Made by a program: the position numbers and the translations under genes. Positions 5,474-13,824 of a DNA stretch of 64,000 bases are shown one piece after another. Numbering within the stretch: the first letter of the stretch is position 1; the number at the start of each line of letters is the position of its first letter. The DNA comes from Oscillospiraceae bacterium (GTDB lineage: Bacteria; Bacillota; Clostridia; Oscillospirales; Ruminococcaceae): positions 2,232,001 through 2,296,000 of the forward strand of contig CP107211.1 of assembly GCA_025757845.1 (NCBI GenBank), in the 5' to 3' direction. The notes below the pieces were generated by a model. The model had not been told where the DNA came from. It ran no database searches and saw only the letters and a program-made list of their open reading frames with translations.

Positions 5474-6256
5474 TTAAATTTCTTCGTCTGCATCCTCCTG
5501 CAAGGGCAGGGTCGGCTGGGCAATGGGCGGAAATTCCACCGTAGCCACAGCCACCGCAAACACGCTCTCCGCACCCGCCGAAAGCAGAGCCTGTGCACAG
5601 GCGGCAGCCGTAGCACCGGTGGTGATCACATCGTCCACCAGCAGCACGCGGCGGCCCTCTATGAGGTCCGGGTCCTGCACGCGGAACGCACCGGCCACAT
5701 TGGCCAGGCGCTGTTCAAAGGGCAGTCCTGCCTGCCGGTCCTTTCGGCGGGCAGGACCAAGAGCCTTTGTTTCCAGCGGAAGGTCCAGTGCCTCTGCCAG
5801 CGGCTGCGCCATGCGTTCCGGTACATTGTACCCGCGTCTGCGGCTGGACGCCGGTACCGGCACGATGCAGTCATAGCCGAGCCGGGCACCTTCCACCCGC
5901 TGAGGCACCGGTTCCGCGCCCCTCATCCGGACCTCGCTGCCAAAGGCAAGCTCTGCCAACACCACGCCCAGCTCCACCGCCGTCCATGGTGCAGCCTGAT
6001 ACTTTGCCCGCAGAATGGCCCGCCGCACGCAGCCCTCATACCGGAACGGTGCCGCTGCGCCGCTCAGGCCGCCCAGATAATGCTGCGATGCGTCCAGCCG
6101 GATGCCGGGCTTCCGGCGCAGCCGGTCCACTTCTTCCGCGCAGTCCGGGCAGGTCCTTATGCTGCCCAGCACCGCATTGCAGAAGGGGCACCGACGCGGA
6201 TAAAGCAGCTGCCGTACCCCGCGCAGTGCCCGGCGCGGGGCGCTGTAATAGCGCAT
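5474..6256 (-). CDS. comF: ComF-family amidophosphoribosyltransferase-like protein (260 aa)
   Basis: The chosen start is the ATG at 6256-6254, overlapping the stop of the upstream gene (TGATG), so translation is coupled. Near the N-terminus C-P-F-C-N-A-V-L then C-P-D-C forms the ComF zinc finger. In the C-terminal part R-R-G-Y-N then V-L-L-V-D-D-V-I-T-T-G-A-T is the phosphoribosyltransferase signature that binds PRPP. ComF proteins take part in DNA uptake or DNA metabolism in competent bacteria, where they work with ComFA; no comFA is visible here. The length fits the family (230-260). It is the last gene of the efflux/SLH operon, an unusual partner set. Confidence 0.9.
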   Translation of the reverse strand: MRYYSAPRRALRGVRQLLYPRRCPFCNAVLGSIRTCPDCAEEVDRLRRKPGIRLDASQHYLGGLSGAAAPFRYEGCVRRAILRAKYQAAPWTAVELGVVLAELAFGSEVRMRGAEPVPQRVEGARLGYDCIVPVPASSRRRGYNVPERMAQPLAEALDLPLETKALGPARRKDRQAGLPFEQRLANVAGAFRVQDPDLIEGRRVLLVDDVITTGATAAACAQALLSAGAESVFAVAVATVEFPPIAQPTLPLQEDADEEI

Positions 6257-8358
6257 CAGTCCTTCTTCACGGCCACGATCACGCGGACGCGCTTGCCCGC
6301 GGCGCAGCCAAAGTTGTCGTACCAGCCAGTGAGATAGTAAGCGTCCGAGTTCACCTCGGCCAGCTTCGTGGCGTAATACTGGCCCTTGTACCACAGGTAC
6401 ACCTGGGCATTGTCCGCTACCTCATAGCGGGTGGAACCGGACAGCACCGACGCGGCACCCACCTTGTCGATCTTCATGGGCATCAGCTGCACCATGGCCT
6501 TCACCGAACCGTTCACTTCCTGCCGCACGGCCAGGCCGCCGGCCAGCACCGGGTATTTGATGGAGGTGGTGTAGCTGGTAAGCTGTCCATTGACATAGCA
6601 CACATAGGTGGCACCGCCGCCCACATAGTTCAGGATGGTGCCATAAGGCTCCCCTACCACCTTAGCCAGCTGTTTGACGCCGATGCTCACCAGGGAGCCG
6701 GTGCTGCTGGTGACCTTATTCCACACGGTCTGGAGGATATCGCCGTTGATGACGCCCCACAGGATCTCGCTGGTGGTAGGCACCAGCACGCTCCGCAGGT
6801 CCTTCAACACCTGGTTGGTCCCATCAGAGCCTTCGCCCTCAGAATCCCCTGCAGTGGCAGGGGTCTTGGTGGAGGGCAGGTTGGCCGCAATGTTGCGGAT
6901 ATCGTCCAGCACGCCATACTTCCACAGGTCGCCGGTGACATCGTTGAGGATCAGCCGGTCGATCTCGCCGTTGTCGTTAAGCGTATAGTAGCGGACATTC
7001 AGCATGTTCAGTTTCGTCCCGGATAGGCGGCTGGGACGAACCGTCCCAGCCACACCCTCCGTAGTCGTATCCAAGATCTGCACGTCGTCTGCCAGTTTAT
7101 GGTCGCCCAGCATGGTGGCGTCTGCGCTCACCGTGCCGCTGATGGTCCGGTTTTCAATCGCGGTCACGTTCTCACCTTCCGGCGTCACGTCGATGCGCAC
7201 CATCCAGCCGGCGGGGTAGTTCAGGCTTTTGTCCACATTCACGGTGCGGGTGATGCCGTCGGTGCACATTACTGCTACGCGCTGCAGCACGTCGGCACCG
7301 TTGTCCTCCACAAGGGAGCGGGTGGCCGTCTGCACCACGCCGTAGAACACGCTGTCGGCCTCTTCGCCGGTGACCACATCCGCCACCTCATTGTCCATGC
7401 CCAGCAGCAGGGTGACCACTTCGCCCACGCCGCCGCCGTTCAGGGACGAGATCTTGGACGCCACCGCCGAGCTGCCCAGCTGGTAGCTGGTACCGGCCAC
7501 GGTCACCGCCGTGGGAGCGCTGGCGCTGGGCGAAACTGCTGTGATGCGGCCTGCGGCGCGGCGGGTATAGATCCACACCGTCTGTAGACTCTCGCTGTAA
7601 TAATACACATCGTATTTGTTCAGTTCGCCGGACTCCGACACCTTGTCGTTGCGGTACACGCTCACCGGTGCAAAGGGCAGCTGGGTGCCCTCCGACGCCA
7701 CAAAGGGTCCCTTCAGGCTGCTGAGCAGCACCGTGGAGGTGTCCACCTGACCATTTGCCACGGTAAAGCCCAGGGTGCTGCCATAGGCTCCGCCGGAGGC
7801 CGTGTTGGCCGTGAGGGCGTTGTACAGCAGCACAGCGCAGTCCTCGTAGGTCATGGTCTGGCCCTGTGCCCTGTTCAGCTGGCTGCGCAGGCCCAGTTCC
7901 TGAGCCTTGTTCAGCTGCGCCGCCGGGAAGGCACCGTTCAGATCTGTCATCTTGTAGCCCAGCAGCTTGAGCACGGCCGTGCAGGCTTCTTCCAGCGTGA
8001 CGGCGTTGTCCGGGCGGAAGGTGCCGTCCGTGTAGCCGTTCATCCAGCCCTGCTGCACCGCAATGCGGATGTAGGGTGCCCACTGCGAAGAGCCGGGCAC
8101 GTCCTTATACAGGGTGCCCACAGCCCCCTGGGAGGCTGCGCTCTCCCGGTACGCCGAGAACGCCACCAGCATGCGGGCAAAGGCCCCGCGGGTGACGGCG
8201 GCGTCCAGGCTGCCGGTCTGCCCGGCGTCCATACCGCCCAGCGTGATGGCCGTCTGCACGGCCGTGTTGCTGGCACTGCCCAGCGCAGCCGCCGGCATGG
8301 CCAGCATGGACACCGCCATGCTCACCACCAGCAAAAGTGCGAGAAAACGTTTTTTCAT
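6256..8358 (-). CDS. S-layer-homology (SLH) domain surface protein (700 aa)
   Basis: The start at 8358 (MKKRFLALLL) gives a clear Sec signal peptide with an A-x-A cleavage region near residue 25. Residues about 45-105 and 110-165 are two SLH modules: V-T-R-G-A-F-A-R-M-L, then Y-K-D-V-P-G and A-V-Q-Q-G-W-M-N-G-Y-T-D-G-T-F-R-P-D-N-A-V-T-L-E-E-A. SLH modules bind pyruvylated secondary cell-wall polymers, so the protein should sit on the wall. The remaining 530 residues are beta-rich and unrecognised. It lies 22 bases after the MacB-like permease gene and shares a stop/start overlap with comF, so it is part of the efflux operon. Confidence 0.85.
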   Translation of the reverse strand: MKKRFLALLLVVSMAVSMLAMPAAALGSASNTAVQTAITLGGMDAGQTGSLDAAVTRGAFARMLVAFSAYRESAASQGAVGTLYKDVPGSSQWAPYIRIAVQQGWMNGYTDGTFRPDNAVTLEEACTAVLKLLGYKMTDLNGAFPAAQLNKAQELGLRSQLNRAQGQTMTYEDCAVLLYNALTANTASGGAYGSTLGFTVANGQVDTSTVLLSSLKGPFVASEGTQLPFAPVSVYRNDKVSESGELNKYDVYYYSESLQTVWIYTRRAAGRITAVSPSASAPTAVTVAGTSYQLGSSAVASKISSLNGGGVGEVVTLLLGMDNEVADVVTGEEADSVFYGVVQTATRSLVEDNGADVLQRVAVMCTDGITRTVNVDKSLNYPAGWMVRIDVTPEGENVTAIENRTISGTVSADATMLGDHKLADDVQILDTTTEGVAGTVRPSRLSGTKLNMLNVRYYTLNDNGEIDRLILNDVTGDLWKYGVLDDIRNIAANLPSTKTPATAGDSEGEGSDGTNQVLKDLRSVLVPTTSEILWGVINGDILQTVWNKVTSSTGSLVSIGVKQLAKVVGEPYGTILNYVGGGATYVCYVNGQLTSYTTSIKYPVLAGGLAVRQEVNGSVKAMVQLMPMKIDKVGAASVLSGSTRYEVADNAQVYLWYKGQYYATKLAEVNSDAYYLTGWYDNFGCAAGKRVRVIVAVKKD

Positions 8359-8380
8359 AGGTATTCCCCTTTCTTCGGGC

Positions 8381-9592
8381 TCAGTCGTAGCGCAGCGCCT
8401 CGATGGGATTGAGACGTGCCGCGCGCCGGGCCGGCAGATAGCCGAACAGCACACCGATGCCCACCGAGATGCCAAAAGCCACCACGATGGAGTTGAACGA
8501 CGGACTCACCGTGATGGTGGTATCGCTCATGAACATGGGCAGCACCTTGTTGGCCGCCATGCTCACCGCATAGCCCAGTGCAATGCCTAAAACGCCGCCC
8601 AGCGCGGAGGTGGTGGCTGCTTCCACCACGAACTGCGCCAGAATGGTGCGCTCCTTGGCGCCCAGCGCCTTGCGGATGCCGATCTCACGGGTGCGCTCGG
8701 TCACCGACACCAGCATGATGTTCATGATGCCGATGCCGCCCACCAGCAGCGAGATGCTGGCAATGCCGGTGAGCACCACGATGACCATGTTGATCATCTT
8801 GTTCATTTCCTCCAGCCACTCACTGGCGCTGTACACATAGTAGCCGTTTTCGGTCTTGAGGATCTTCTGCAGCTCCTCTTCCATCGTGGTTTTGGCCTCG
8901 TTGGCAAAGTTTTCGTCCGTCATCACAGCCGTGTAGTTATTCACCGCGCTCTGGCTGGAAAGCCGCATCACGGTGGTGTAGGGCAGGTAGACGCAGTCGT
9001 CGTCGCTGCCTTGCTGCATGGTGGGGTTGCTGACCTTGGCCGCCAGCACGCCCACAATGCGGAACTTGTTGGCACCGATCTTGAGCGTCTGCCCCACACC
9101 GTTGCCGCCAAAAGCCACCCGGTTCAGGTAATCGCCAATGATGCAGACCTGCTTGTTGTCCTGCATATCCATGTACTGCAGGCCGCGTCCCTGTGCGATC
9201 TGGTAATTTTTCATTTCGGTGTAGTTCTCGTCCACACCGCTGATGTTGGACCAGCGGTAACTGGTGGTGCCGATCTTCAGCGTACCGCTGGCGTTTCCGC
9301 TGAATTCGATCTGGGGCGACACTGCCTTGATCAGGTCGGAGTGCCGCTGGCAGATGTCGTACATATCGTCCACCGGTACGGTGCGGGAGCCGTAGCCCCA
9401 AACCTGAATGCTCAGGGTGTTGGTGCCCAGCGCGGAAAAACTGTCCCGCATGCTCTTGGTCATACCGTTGCCCAGACCCACGATGACGATGACCGCCATC
9501 ACGCCGATGATGATGCCCAGCATGGTCAGAAAGGTGCGCAGCTTGTTGCTCCACACGTTCTGGATGGCCTGCCGGAAGGTTTCAAAGATCAT
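8381..9592 (-). CDS. MacB/FtsX-type ABC transporter permease (403 aa)
   Basis: The protein opens [25 protein letters not shown], followed by the first membrane helix (G-I-I-I-G-V-M-A-V-I-V). It has an extracellular MacB_PCD-type domain (about residues 45-260) and three C-terminal helices with G-I-G-I-M-N-I-M-L-V-S-V-T-E-R-T-R-E-I-G-I-R-K-A-L-G-A, the FtsX signature. MacB-type permeases do not pump through the membrane but transmit ATP-driven motion to a periplasmic or extracellular partner. Its start overlaps the stop of the ATPase gene by 4 bases (ATGA). Likely substrates are peptides, antibiotics or envelope components; the actual one is unknown. Confidence 0.93.
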   Translation of the reverse strand: MIFETFRQAIQNVWSNKLRTFLTMLGIIIGVMAVIVIVGLGNGMTKSMRDSFSALGTNTLSIQVWGYGSRTVPVDDMYDICQRHSDLIKAVSPQIEFSGNASGTLKIGTTSYRWSNISGVDENYTEMKNYQIAQGRGLQYMDMQDNKQVCIIGDYLNRVAFGGNGVGQTLKIGANKFRIVGVLAAKVSNPTMQQGSDDDCVYLPYTTVMRLSSQSAVNNYTAVMTDENFANEAKTTMEEELQKILKTENGYYVYSASEWLEEMNKMINMVIVVLTGIASISLLVGGIGIMNIMLVSVTERTREIGIRKALGAKERTILAQFVVEAATTSALGGVLGIALGYAVSMAANKVLPMFMSDTTITVSPSFNSIVVAFGISVGIGVLFGYLPARRAARLNPIEALRYD

Positions 9593-10338
9593 GCCTGTTC
9601 CTCCTTTTCCGGCGTTTCGGGCAGCAGAGTGGGCTGCACCATGGCCTCCGGTGCGTGAGAGTCGCCGTCATACACCACCCGGCCGTCCTCCAGCCGGATG
9701 ATGCGGTCGGCCTGCACGGCAATGGAGTTGTCGTGGGTGATCAGCACCACGGTATGTCCCTGCTTGTGCAGTTGCTGCAAAAGCCCCAGCACCTCGCGGC
9801 CGGTGTGGGAGTCCAGTGCACCGGTGGGCTCGTCGGCCAGGATCACCGGCGGGTTGCGCACCAGTGCCCGCGCAATGGACACACGCTGCTGCTGGCCGCC
9901 GGAAAGCTGGTTGGGCCGGTTTTTCAGTTTGTCGCCCAGGCCCACCTGCTCCAATACCTCACGGGCACGGGCGTGCCGCTCGGCACGGGAGACGCCCGCG
10001 TACACCAGCGGCACCTCCACGTTTTCCATCAGGTTCAGCCGGGGCAGCAGATTGTACTGCTGGAAGATGAAGCCCAGCATCTCGTTGCGGACCGCCGCCA
10101 GTTCGTTGCGGCTCATTTTGCCCACGTCCCGGCCGTTGAGCCGGTACACCCCGTGGGTAGGCACGTCCAGACAGCCGATGATGTTCATGCAGGTGGACTT
10201 GCCGGAGCCGGACTGGCCCACGATGGCCACGAACTCGCCTTTGTCGATCTTCATGGTAATGTGGTCTGCGGCCTTTACCGTGGTGTCGCCCATCTGGTAA
10301 TACTTGCAGACCTCTTCAAATTCGATCAGAGCGCTCAT
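9589..10338 (-). CDS. MacB/LolD-type ABC transporter ATP-binding protein (249 aa)
   Basis: All ABC motifs are present: Walker [10 protein letters not shown] (41-49), Q-loop F-Q-Q-Y (92-95), signature L-S-G-G-Q-Q-Q-R-V (145-153), Walker B V-I-L-A-D-E-P (165-171) and the switch histidine in I-T-H-D. The spacing of [14 protein letters not shown] and the T-G-A-L-D-S motif are typical of the LolD/MacB subfamily. It is translated 13 bases after the adaptor gene and overlaps the permease gene. It supplies ATP hydrolysis for the tripartite-like exporter encoded by this operon. Confidence 0.95.
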   Translation of the reverse strand: MSALIEFEEVCKYYQMGDTTVKAADHITMKIDKGEFVAIVGQSGSGKSTCMNIIGCLDVPTHGVYRLNGRDVGKMSRNELAAVRNEMLGFIFQQYNLLPRLNLMENVEVPLVYAGVSRAERHARAREVLEQVGLGDKLKNRPNQLSGGQQQRVSIARALVRNPPVILADEPTGALDSHTGREVLGLLQQLHKQGHTVVLITHDNSIAVQADRIIRLEDGRVVYDGDSHAPEAMVQPTLLPETPEKEEQA

Positions 10339-10351
10339 GCATTCCTCCGTG

Positions 10352-12139
10352 TCAGGTCAGGACCACGCCGTCGGCCTCGCCGATCACTTCGCCGTCGTTT
10401 CCGGCGTCCACCGGCTCGTCAACGGCCGGTTCCTCGGTCACGGTGCTTTCTGCACCTTCCCCATCGGCCGTGCCGTCGGTGGTCTCGCCGCCCGTCGTGT
10501 CGGTGGTGCCATCGGTCATGTACTCATAGCCGCCGTTGTCGTAATAGGTATCGCTGCTCACCGAGCTGGGGTCGTAGCCCACGGTGTCCTGCGCGGTCAG
10601 GCCGCTGACAACCTGGGTGTAATCGCTGTCACTGACGCCCAGCTTGACCTTGACGTACACAAAGCCGTCCGGTGCGACCATGTCCGGGTCTGCGTTGACC
10701 GCACTGGGAGAGTCCTGGGTCACCAGCACATAGCTGCCGCGCACCACGGCTGCGTTGGGCACCGCCAGTGCGTTCTTGGCCTGGGCCACCACGATCTCCG
10801 CGTTGGCGTTCATGCCGGGGCGCAGGCCGTCGGTCTCGTCGATGCGCACGGTGACCGGGTAGGTGGTGGTGCCGCCGCTGGTGTCGCCCTTCATGGACAC
10901 GCGGGTCACAACGCCCTCATAGGTCCTGTCCTGCACGGCGTCGGCGGTGACCTGCACGGTCTGCCCCACCGACAGGCTGCTGACCTGCAGCTCGTCCACA
11001 TTGATGGTCATTTCCAGGTAGCTCAGATCGTAGATGGTGCACAGGTCGCTGCCGGTGCTCAGGGCATCGCCCACCTTGGCGGCCTTTTCGATGATGGTGC
11101 CGCTGATGGGCGAGGTGATGGTGTAGTTGTTCATGGTGTCCTGGGTGCTCTGCATGGACAGCTCGGCCCCACGCAGGGTCTCAGAAGCAGACTGGATGGA
11201 CTCGCTCAGGTCGTCACCGCTGATCTGCAGCACGATGTCGTCCTTGTTCACGTTGTCGCCCTCGCGTGCATGGATGGCGGTGACCGTACCGGCGGCCAGC
11301 GTCGTCAGGGTGCGCTCGGCCTGATACTGGAAGGTGGCCGCGCCGATGGAGCTCACGCCGTTCACGGTAGCGGTGGCCGCCTGGGCGGTGGTCAGGCCGC
11401 CTGCATTGCGCACCGAGATGGTCACGGTGCGGGTGAGCAGGTTGCCGGTGCTCAGGGTATCGGTGCCGGTGACGGCGGTAATGGTGCCGGTCAGGGTCTC
11501 AAAGGTACCATCCAGCGTCACGTCCGCGCTCTGCCCCACCGAGAAACCGGCTGCGTCTGCCGCCGGGAACTCCAGTGCCAGTGTCATCTTGGAGTTGTCG
11601 CGGATCACGGCCACTTCCTGGCCGCTGGTCACCTCGTCGCCCTTGGCGACCTTCAGGCTGCTCACGACACCGGCCACTTCCGCGCGCACATACTGGCGGT
11701 CCACCGTCTTGTCGTAGTTGCGCTGGGCCTGCTGCAGGGTGATGCCCGCCTGCTCCACCTTGGTGGTAGCGTCGGAGGAGTCCACGGTGTAGAGCACATC
11801 GCCCTCTTCCACGTTGTCGCCTTCCTCAAAGCTGCAGGTCAGCACCTTGCCGGACACCAGCGACTTGACATTATAAGTATTCGCCGGCTTCAGGGTGCCG
11901 GTGCCGCTCAGGGCATTGACGAGGTCCCGCTGTTCCGGCGCGGTCTCCACATAGCTGGTATCCACGCTGGCAGGCTTGTCGGCCTTGGGCTTGAGCAGCC
12001 ACACACCGCCCAGCACGGCCACGCAGGCCACCGGGACCAGCCACTTCCAGTTCTTTTTCAGGAACCCGGCTGCTCCGGCACCGGCCGTTTTCCCCGTCTG
12101 CGGCGCTCCCGCAGCGTTCTGCTCGGTTTTCTTTTTCAT
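10352..12139 (-). CDS. HlyD/MacA-like efflux adaptor protein (595 aa)
   Basis: ATG at 12139 is preceded by AGGAGG. A cytoplasmic, polar N-terminus of about 35 residues is followed by one membrane helix (W-L-V-P-V-A-C-V-A-V-L-G-G-V-W-L-L). Two biotinyl-lipoyl-like halves and an HlyD-type barrel come next (V-K-S-L-V-S-G-K-V-L, E-G-D-N-V-E-E-G-D, and a second T-V-T-A-I-H-A-R-E-G-D-N-V-N-K-D-D). At 595 residues it is larger than MacA (about 370) because the lipoyl/barrel unit seems partly repeated, and it ends in an acidic Thr/Glu-rich tail. It should link the ABC permease to a wall-spanning or surface partner, perhaps the SLH protein downstream. Confidence 0.85.
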   Translation of the reverse strand: MKKKTEQNAAGAPQTGKTAGAGAAGFLKKNWKWLVPVACVAVLGGVWLLKPKADKPASVDTSYVETAPEQRDLVNALSGTGTLKPANTYNVKSLVSGKVLTCSFEEGDNVEEGDVLYTVDSSDATTKVEQAGITLQQAQRNYDKTVDRQYVRAEVAGVVSSLKVAKGDEVTSGQEVAVIRDNSKMTLALEFPAADAAGFSVGQSADVTLDGTFETLTGTITAVTGTDTLSTGNLLTRTVTISVRNAGGLTTAQAATATVNGVSSIGAATFQYQAERTLTTLAAGTVTAIHAREGDNVNKDDIVLQISGDDLSESIQSASETLRGAELSMQSTQDTMNNYTITSPISGTIIEKAAKVGDALSTGSDLCTIYDLSYLEMTINVDELQVSSLSVGQTVQVTADAVQDRTYEGVVTRVSMKGDTSGGTTTYPVTVRIDETDGLRPGMNANAEIVVAQAKNALAVPNAAVVRGSYVLVTQDSPSAVNADPDMVAPDGFVYVKVKLGVSDSDYTQVVSGLTAQDTVGYDPSSVSSDTYYDNGGYEYMTDGTTDTTGGETTDGTADGEGAESTVTEEPAVDEPVDAGNDGEVIGEADGVVLT

Positions 12140-12157
12140 AGATCCTCCTAAAAATGA

Positions 12158-12178
12158 GCAGGCGGCACTCCCGCCTGC
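12158..12178 (-). promoter_or_regulatory. Leader hairpin in front of the efflux operon
   Basis: GCAGGCGG-cactc-CCGCCTGC is a perfect 8-bp stem in the transcribed leader, 10 bases upstream of the AGGAGG. No T run follows, so it may affect mRNA stability or ribosome access. Confidence 0.4.
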
Positions 12179-12208
12179 AGGCATCCGGTTTACGGTTCAG
12201 TTGATTGT

Positions 12209-12237
12209 AGTGTAGCGCATTTTTGGGCAATACACAA
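12209..12237 (-). promoter_or_regulatory. Promoter of the efflux/SLH/comF operon
   Basis: On the minus strand TTGTGT (12237-12232), 17 bases, TACACT (12214-12209), upstream of the adaptor gene. No other promoter is apparent between the five tightly spaced genes. Confidence 0.6.
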
Positions 12238-12279
12238 GCGTCCAAATTTCGTACATCCATCTTTTCAACAAAATTTAAC

Positions 12280-12316
12280 AAAGCCGGGGCACACCCGCAG
12301 GCATACTCCGGCTTTT
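12280..12316 (-). terminator. Terminator of the hydroxy-acid dehydrogenase gene
   Basis: On the minus strand AAAGCCGG pairs with CCGGCTTT around a 20-base loop, and TTAAATTTTG follows. Confidence 0.6.
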
Positions 12317-12333
12317 CCCGTTTTTCTTCGGTT

Positions 12334-13353
12334 TTATACGCGCACCATATCGGGGGTGATCTCTGCCAGACTGTGAGCGCCGCACATCTGCATGGTGTCG
12401 GCCAGTTCCCCGGCCAGCTTGTCGATGTAGCACTTCACGCCTTCCTCGCCGCCGCCGTACACGGCCGTGACAAAGGGGCGGCAGATCAGCACGCCATCGG
12501 CGCCCAGGGCCAGTGCCTTGAACACATCCACACCGGTGCGGATGCCGCCGTCCACCAGGATCTTCACGCCGGTGCCCTTGAGGGCTGCAGCGATCTCCGG
12601 CAGGACTTCAGCGGTGGCGGGGCACTGGTCCAGCACACGGCCGCCGTGGTTGGACACCACGATGGCAGCGGCACCGGCCTCCCTGGCCTTCAAAGCACCC
12701 TTGACGGTCATCACACCCTTGACGATGAAGGGCCGCTCGGCCAGCTTCACGATCTCGGCCAGCTCTTCCACGCTCTTGCTGCCGGCCGGCGGGGTCATGT
12801 TCTTGAGGAAGGGCAGGCCTGCCGCATCCACGTCCATGGCCACAGCAAAGCAGCCGCTGGCCTTGGCCTGGGTCATCTTCTCCCGGATGGTGTCGATGTT
12901 CCAGGGCTTGATGGTGGGCACACCGCAGCCGCCCGCCGCACCGATGGCCTTGGTGGCCATCTCCATCACGGTGGGGTTGGTGCCGTCACCGGTAAAGGCA
13001 GCAATGCCGTTCTCGGCGCAGGCGCGTACCAGCACGTCGTTATAGGTCATATCGGTGTAGGTCTCGGAGTAGTGCAGGTTCACCGCACCCACCGGGCCTG
13101 CAAAGAAGGGGTATTTGAACTGCTTGCCAAACAGTTCAAGCGTGGTGTCCGGGGTGCCGCCCTCGCACAGGGTGTCCATGTTCACCCGGATGTCCGCCCA
13201 CTTATTATAGTTGCGGATCGCCGTGTCGCCCACGCCCTTGGCACCGGGGCCGGGGATCTGGTTTTTGCAGGCCACGCCGTTGCACACCGGGCAGGCCTTG
13301 CAGTATTTGCCGATGCACTCCCGCGCATTGGCCAGCACTTCAGCATAGTTCAT
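12334..13353 (-). CDS. FMN-dependent alpha-hydroxy-acid dehydrogenase/oxidase family protein (339 aa)
   Basis: ATG at 13353 is preceded by AAGGAGG. The C-terminal two thirds is a TIM barrel of the lactate oxidase / glycolate oxidase family. It shows I-V-V-S-N-H-G-G-R with the catalytic His, the phosphate loop K-I-L-V-D-G-G-I-R-T-G-V-D-V, and A-D-G-V-L-I-C-R-P-F. These enzymes oxidise 2-hydroxy acids such as lactate with FMN. The N-terminus is unusual: five cysteines within residues 13-29 (C-x4-C-x2-C-x2-C-x4-C), which could hold an Fe-S cluster or zinc. In a strict anaerobe a dehydrogenase passing electrons to another carrier is likelier than an oxidase; the substrate is unknown. Confidence 0.85.
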   Translation of the reverse strand: MNYAEVLANARECIGKYCKACPVCNGVACKNQIPGPGAKGVGDTAIRNYNKWADIRVNMDTLCEGGTPDTTLELFGKQFKYPFFAGPVGAVNLHYSETYTDMTYNDVLVRACAENGIAAFTGDGTNPTVMEMATKAIGAAGGCGVPTIKPWNIDTIREKMTQAKASGCFAVAMDVDAAGLPFLKNMTPPAGSKSVEELAEIVKLAERPFIVKGVMTVKGALKAREAGAAAIVVSNHGGRVLDQCPATAEVLPEIAAALKGTGVKILVDGGIRTGVDVFKALALGADGVLICRPFVTAVYGGGEEGVKCYIDKLAGELADTMQMCGAHSLAEITPDMVRV

Positions 13354-13542
13354 ACAGAGTCCATCCTCCTTGTTTTCCATTTCTGCGGCAGGAAATGCCC
13401 TGCTGCAGCACTCTCTGCCCCCATCATAGCCTTGTTTTGGCTCCCCGTCAAGGGTTCTGCACACCTTTTGCCCGCCTCTTGTCATTTTGCAGTACGATGG
13501 TACGTCATTTTTAAAAAAGTCTGATCTTTTTTAAAAAAATCC

Positions 13543-13571
13543 TTGACAAAACAGCTGGTTTCAGGTATTAT
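13543..13571 (+). promoter_or_regulatory. Promoter of tRNA-Ser
   Basis: TTGACA (13543-13548), 17 bases, TATTAT (13566-13571), about 45 bases upstream of the mature tRNA. Confidence 0.8.
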
Positions 13572-13616
13572 AGTGGAGCGCCAAGGGCACCCGCCCAAAG
13601 GCAGAACAAAAGATGT

Positions 13617-13708
13617 GGAAAGATGGCTGAGTTGGTCTAAGGCGCACGACTGGAAATCGTGTAACGTGTCAAAAGCGTTCTGGGGTTCGAATCCCCATCT
13701 TTCCGCCA
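13617..13708 (+). tRNA. tRNA-Ser (anticodon GGA)
   Basis: The acceptor GGAAAGA (13617-13623) pairs with TCTTTCC (13698-13704), and CCA is encoded at 13706-13708. The anticodon arm is CACGA-CTGGAAA-TCGTG with anticodon GGA. A long variable arm follows, and a T-arm around GGTTCGAATCC. At 92 nucleotides this is a class II tRNA, as serine tRNAs are. Confidence 0.95.
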
Positions 13709-13710
13709 GA

Positions 13711-13741
13711 AACCTGAAACAGAGATGTTTCAGGTTTTTTG
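13711..13741 (+). terminator. Terminator of tRNA-Ser
   Basis: AACCTGAAAC-agagat-GTTTCAGGTT followed by TTTTG. Confidence 0.85.
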
Positions 13742-13762
13742 TTTTATTCCAAAACGCTGTCC

Positions 13763-13791
13763 TTGACAATCGCCCTGCGTTCCGCTATGCT
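13763..13791 (+). promoter_or_regulatory. Promoter of the membrane-anchored hypothetical gene
   Basis: TTGACA (13763-13768), 17 bases, TATGCT (13786-13791), upstream of the gene at 13825. Confidence 0.7.
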
Positions 13792-13824
13792 GAAAAAAAG
13801 ATTTTCCTGAAGGAGGAACATTTT

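Noticed and set aside
5767..7026. Open frame of 419 codons on the plus strand across the comF and SLH genes
   Set aside because: Antisense to two recognised genes, Pro/Arg/Ala/His-rich, no start signal.
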